Position numbers and translations under genes: made by a program
Assembly: GCA_044225565.1 (NCBI GenBank)
Contig: JBGAIL010000104.1
Span: forward strand, 1-16,949
Length of the DNA: 16,949 nt
Source of the DNA: CAVXAE01 sp044225565
Lineage (GTDB): Bacteria; Pseudomonadota; Gammaproteobacteria; Steroidobacterales; Steroidobacteraceae
Direction of reading: 5' to 3'
Notes under the pieces: model-generated
Databases searched by the model: none
Told to the model about the DNA's origin: nothing
The model's input: the letters and a program-made list of their open reading frames with translations, nothing else
Shown: positions 13,365 through 16,949 of the stretch, one piece after another
Layout of the letters: every line of letters begins with the position of its first letter
Position numbering within the stretch: position 1 is the stretch's first letter

Positions 13365-16300
13365 CTACTTCATCACCACCAGCAGATCTTTCGCGTCCAC
13401 CTGCTGGCCGACGCGCACCCGCACTTCCGCGACCTCGCCGTCGCTCTCCGCGCGCACCGCCGTCTCCATCTTCATCGCCTCGATGGTCAGCAACGCATCG
13501 CCCCGCGCCACCTTGCGTCCCGGGCTCACCGCAATCGTGGCGATGTTGCCTGGCATCGGCGCGGCAACGTGCTTTGCATTGCCCGTCTCGGCTTTGGGTT
13601 GCACGGGACGACGCGCCACCTGGCTGCGATCCATCACCTGCACCGAGCGCGGCTGGCCGTTGAGCTCGAAGAACACGGTGCGCGTACCGTCGTCGTGCGC
13701 ATCGCTGGTGGCGATGTAGCGCACGATTAACGTCTTGCCGCGCTCGATGTCCACGCTCACTTCCTGCCCCGGCTCCATGCCGTAGAAGAACACCGGTGTC
13801 GGCAGGATGCCGACGTCTCCATACTGGAGCCGGTCCGCCATGTACTCCGTCCACACCTTCGGATACATGAGACAGGAAGCAAGGTCGTAATCCGTGACGG
13901 GCCGCGGCAGCTTCTCCTGCACCTTCGCGCGCCGGGCATCGAGGTCTACCGGCGGCAGCGAGGCACCGGGCCGCGCCGTGAGCGGCGGCCTGCCCTTGAG
14001 CACTTTCTGCTGCAATGCCGCCGGGAATCCACCGCAAGGCTGCCCGAGGTCGCCGTGGAACAACTGCACCACGGATTCCGGAAACGCGACTTCGACCGCG
14101 GGATCCAGCACCTGCTGCCTGGTGAGCCCGCTCGTCACCATGAGGATGGCCATGTCGCCGACGACCTTCGAGGTCGGCGTGACCTTCACGATGTCACCGA
14201 ACATCTCGTTGACGTCGGCGTAAGTCTGCGCGACTTCCGGCCAGCGTGCATCCTCGATGCCCAGCGAGCGCGCCTGCTCCCGCAGATTGGTGTATTGGCC
14301 GCCCGGCATGCCGTGCACGTACACCTCGGAAGCGCCCGAACGTATGTCGCTTTCGAACGCGACATAGTTGCGCCGCACCTGCTCCCAATAAGCAGAGAGC
14401 ACGCGCAGCTTCGCAGGATCGATGCCCGTGTCGCGCGGGCCGAAGCGCAACGCCTCGACGATGGAGCCGAGATTGGGCTGGGACGTGAGGCCGCTCATGG
14501 AATCGAGCGCCCCGTCCACGGCGTCGACCCCCGCCTCGACGGCAGCGATCACGCTGGCTGCGGCGATGCCGCTGGTGTCATGCGTATGGAAATGGACGGG
14601 CAGCCCGATCTCGTCCTTCAGCGCCTTGATCAGGATGCGCGCGGCGGCCGGCCGGCACAGGCCGGCCATGTCCTTCACACCGATGATGTGAGTGCCGGCC
14701 GCCTTCAGCTCACGCGCGAGCTTCAGGTAGTAGTCCAGCGTATATTTCTTCTCGTTCGGATCCGCGAGATTCCCCGTGTAGCAAATAGCTGCTTCGCACA
14801 GCTTTCCGGTCTCGCGCACCGCATCGATGGCGACGCGCATGTTCTCCACCCAGTTCAGAGAGTCGAACACCCGGAAAAGATCGATGCCACCCTGCGCCGC
14901 CTGCTTCACGAAGAAGCGCACGACGTTGTCGGGATAGTTGGTGTAGCCCACCGCGTTCGCCGAGCGCAGCAGCATCTGCAGCAGCAGATTCGGCATCGCC
15001 TCGCGCAGGCGCGCCAGGCGCGCCCACGGGTCTTCGCGCAGGAAGCGCATGGCCACGTCGAACGTGGCGCCGCCCCAGCATTCCATGGAAAAGAGCTGCG
15101 GCAACAGGCTCGCGTAGTAAGGCGCGATGGCGGCCATGTCGATGCTGCGCACCCGCGTGGCCAGCAGCGACTGGTGCGCGTCGCGCATGGTGGTATCCGT
15201 GAGCAGCACGCGGCTCTCGTTCAGCATCCACTGCGCGAAGCGCTCCGGGCCCAGCTCGTCGAGCTTCTGTTTGGTGCCGGCCGGCGGCGGCGATTGCAGG
15301 GCCACTTTCGGCAGCCGCGCGAGCTGGAATTGGGCGGGACGGGTGCGCGTCTTCACTTCCGCGTTGCCGTTCACGATGGTCTCGCCGATGAACGTGAGGA
15401 TGCGCGTAGCGCGATCCCGCTTGCGAGGCCACCGAAACAGCTCCGGCGTCTCGTCGATGAACCTGGTGGTGTACTCGCCGCGCGCGAAGCGTGGATGCGT
15501 GATCACCTGATCGAGGAAGCGCAGGTTCGTCACCACGCCGCGGATGCGGAATTCCCAGAGCGCGCGATGCATGCGCGCGATGGTCTCTTCGGGCGTGGGG
15601 GCCCAGGAGGTCACTTTCACCAGCAGCGAATCGTAGGAGCGCCCGATTATTGCGCCGCTGTAGGCCGTGCCGGCATCCAGTCGTACGCCGAACCCGGCGG
15701 GGCTGCGATATGCCGTGATCGTACCGTAGTCCGGAATGAAGTTGTTTTCCGGGTCTTCCGTGGTGACGCGGCACTGCAGGGCGTGCGCGCCGATGCGGAT
15801 GTCCTTCTGCGCGGGCACACCGCTTTCCACCGTGCCGATCTGCGCACCGCCCGCGATGCGGATCTGCGCCTTCACCAGATCGATGCCCGTGGCGCATTCC
15901 GTCACCGTGTGCTCTACCTGGATGCGCGGGTTCACCTCGATGAAGTAGAAACTGCCGGTGTCCGCATCCTGCAGGAACTCCACCGTGCCCGCGTTGAGAT
16001 AGCCGACCGCACGACCGATCTTCAACGCGGCTTCGCAAAGCTCGCCGCGTTGCGCATCACTGAGGAACACTGCCGGCGCGCGCTCCACCACCTTCTGGTT
16101 CCGGCGTTGCACGGTGCAATCCCGCTCGAAGAGATGAACGAGGTTGCCGTGGGAGTCACCCAGGATCTGCACTTCGATGTGCCGCGCGCGGCGTACGAGC
16201 TTCTCGAGATACACCTCGTCGTTGCCGAAGGCTGCCTTCGCTTCACGGCGGGCCATGGGCAGCACTTCTGCCAGCTGCGCTTCGCTCTCCACCACGCGCA

Positions 16301-16817
16301 TGCCGCGACCGCCGCCGCCCCAGCTCGCTTTGAGCATGACGGGATAACCGATGCCTGCTGCGAGCTTCGCGCAGGTTGCGGAATCGGCAGGCAGCGGGGG
16401 AGTGGCAGGCATCACCGGCACTGCGGCGGAGGTGGCCAGGTTGCGCGCGGATACCTTGTTGCCCAGCGTGCGCATGGTCTCGGGCGTCGGCCCGATGAAG
16501 ACGATGCCTGCCCTGGCGCAGCTTTCGGCGAACTCGGGATTCTCCGAGAGGAAACCGTAGCCCGGATGCACGGCATCGACGCCTGCGGCTTTCGCAACGC
16601 GCAGGATGTCCTCGATGTCCAGGTAGGCCTCGACGGGGCCCTTCCCACTGCCGACGAGATACGCTTCGTCCGCCTTGGTGCGGTGGAGAGAGAACCGGTC
16701 TTCCTGCGAGTAGATGGCCACCGTGCGGCAGCCGAGCTCGTTGGCGGCGCGCATGACGCGGATGGAGATCTCACCACGGTTGGCGATGAGCAGGCTGCGG
16801 ATCGGGCGCGGGCTCAT
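13365..16817 (-). CDS. pyc: Pyruvate carboxylase, single-chain (biotin-dependent)
   Basis: Predicted 1150-residue cytoplasmic enzyme making oxaloacetate from pyruvate, bicarbonate and ATP to refill the TCA cycle. Full-length alpha4-type layout: biotin carboxylase domain (about 4-455; ANRGEISIRV, ATP-grasp MLKASWGGGGRGMRVV, EVNPRIQVEH), carboxyltransferase (about 535-805; TDTTMRDAHQSLLATR), allosteric/PYC-OADA region (to about 1040) and biotinyl carrier domain (about 1083-1150). Visible catalytic residues are metal ligands Asp541, His744 and His746 (HFHTHDTSG), the carbamylated Lys715 (GVKDMAG), Thr880 (KVTPTSKVVGD) for proton transfer, and biotin-accepting Lys1116 in EAMKMET. The start has a GGGAG only 13 bases upstream, so the ribosome binding site is weak, but the N-terminus has the normal family length. 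No damage seen. No biotin-ligase or regulator gene is adjacent. Confidence 0.97.
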   Translation of the reverse strand: MSPRPIRSLLIANRGEISIRVMRAANELGCRTVAIYSQEDRFSLHRTKADEAYLVGSGKGPVEAYLDIEDILRVAKAAGVDAVHPGYGFLSENPEFAESCARAGIVFIGPTPETMRTLGNKVSARNLATSAAVPVMPATPPLPADSATCAKLAAGIGYPVMLKASWGGGGRGMRVVESEAQLAEVLPMARREAKAAFGNDEVYLEKLVRRARHIEVQILGDSHGNLVHLFERDCTVQRRNQKVVERAPAVFLSDAQRGELCEAALKIGRAVGYLNAGTVEFLQDADTGSFYFIEVNPRIQVEHTVTECATGIDLVKAQIRIAGGAQIGTVESGVPAQKDIRIGAHALQCRVTTEDPENNFIPDYGTITAYRSPAGFGVRLDAGTAYSGAIIGRSYDSLLVKVTSWAPTPEETIARMHRALWEFRIRGVVTNLRFLDQVITHPRFARGEYTTRFIDETPELFRWPRKRDRATRILTFIGETIVNGNAEVKTRTRPAQFQLARLPKVALQSPPPAGTKQKLDELGPERFAQWMLNESRVLLTDTTMRDAHQSLLATRVRSIDMAAIAPYYASLLPQLFSMECWGGATFDVAMRFLREDPWARLARLREAMPNLLLQMLLRSANAVGYTNYPDNVVRFFVKQAAQGGIDLFRVFDSLNWVENMRVAIDAVRETGKLCEAAICYTGNLADPNEKKYTLDYYLKLARELKAAGTHIIGVKDMAGLCRPAAARILIKALKDEIGLPVHFHTHDTSGIAAASVIAAVEAGVDAVDGALDSMSGLTSQPNLGSIVEALRFGPRDTGIDPAKLRVLSAYWEQVRRNYVAFESDIRSGASEVYVHGMPGGQYTNLREQARSLGIEDARWPEVAQTYADVNEMFGDIVKVTPTSKVVGDMAILMVTSGLTRQQVLDPAVEVAFPESVVQLFHGDLGQPCGGFPAALQQKVLKGRPPLTARPGASLPPVDLDARRAKVQEKLPRPVTDYDLASCLMYPKVWTEYMADRLQYGDVGILPTPVFFYGMEPGQEVSVDIERGKTLIVRYIATSDAHDDGTRTVFFELNGQPRSVQVMDRSQVARRPVQPKAETGNAKHVAAPMPGNIATIAVSPGRKVARGDALLTIEAMKMETAVRAESDGEVAEVRVRVGQQVDAKDLLVVMK

Positions 16818-16949
16818 GAGCGGAAAGAATCTCCCGGGTTCGGGTTCGGAAGGCGCAAAGATGTCATGCGCCCACCCGCCTCGCCAGTGGAAATTCGCCC
16901 GACCTTGCGCCCACGGTGGCGCTCGGGAACGGTAAGATCCACGGTAGAG
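16818..16949. other. Region upstream of pyruvate carboxylase; possible start of a divergent gene
   Basis: These 132 bases should hold the carboxylase promoter, but no clear -35/-10 pair is visible. On the plus strand an ATG at 16865 opens a frame that stays open to the window end (28 codons); GGAAGG (16848-16853) is 11 bases before it. The competing ATG at 16861, better spaced, reaches a stop at 16935. The short frame is Arg- and Pro-rich and unrecognised, so a real gene start is possible but unproven. Confidence 0.25.

Noticed and set aside
14710..16038. 442-codon minus-strand frame inside pyruvate carboxylase
   Set aside because: Same-strand frame-shifted shadow of the carboxylase, rich in Arg, Ala and His; the carboxylase frame has all catalytic motifs.

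Overview
This is a GC-rich window from a Gram-negative bacterium, most likely a member of the Pseudomonadota. The evidence is two outer-membrane TonB-dependent receptors, a FecI/FecR pair, several periplasmic signal peptides and strong GC bias at third codon positions. A gammaproteobacterium of the Steroidobacter/Nevskia/Xanthomonad kind would fit, but that placement is inference. I see no rRNA, tRNA, CRISPR array, transposase, integrase or phage gene. Twelve protein genes fill almost the whole window; the only gene-free stretches are short (the longest is about 190 bases).

Left part (1-7424), iron or nutrient uptake. A TonB-dependent siderophore-type receptor without a signalling domain (54-2189, +) is followed by a cytoplasmic alpha/beta hydrolase (2255-3004, +). 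Converging on them is a complete FecI-FecR-FecA cell-surface signalling set on the minus strand: ECF sigma factor (6712-7260), membrane anti-sigma regulator (5679-6722, overlapping the sigma gene by 11 bases) and a second receptor carrying the N-terminal STN signalling domain (3055-5604). The nine-base sequence CTAGGTAGT occurs about 70-80 bases upstream of both the sigma gene and the receptor gene, which makes it a candidate shared control element.

Middle (7425-11548), a tight minus-strand operon: secreted M28 metallopeptidase, then a group II PLP-dependent decarboxylase-family enzyme, then a secreted CocE/NonD-type serine hydrolase, with gaps of 11 and 15 bases. It points straight into the fecIRA set. 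Together they suggest breakdown of a peptide-like or acylated amino compound in the periplasm, with an amino acid product handled inside the cell. The PLP enzyme appears to have Phe where the animal aromatic amino acid decarboxylases carry their catalytic Tyr, so its reaction may not be simple decarboxylation.

Right part (11594-16949), housekeeping-like genes: a DsbA-fold 2-hydroxychromene-2-carboxylate isomerase homologue, a small membrane-anchored coiled-coil protein built of 11-residue repeats, a MgtC/SapB family membrane protein and, convergent with it, a full-length single-chain pyruvate carboxylase (1150 residues, all catalytic landmarks present). The last bases may hold the start of a divergent gene.

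I did not find a plainly new system. The most interesting points are the shared CTAGGTAGT element, the Tyr-to-Phe change in the PLP enzyme, the hydrolase operon coupled to fecIRA, and several leader hairpins that lie next to or over translation starts.
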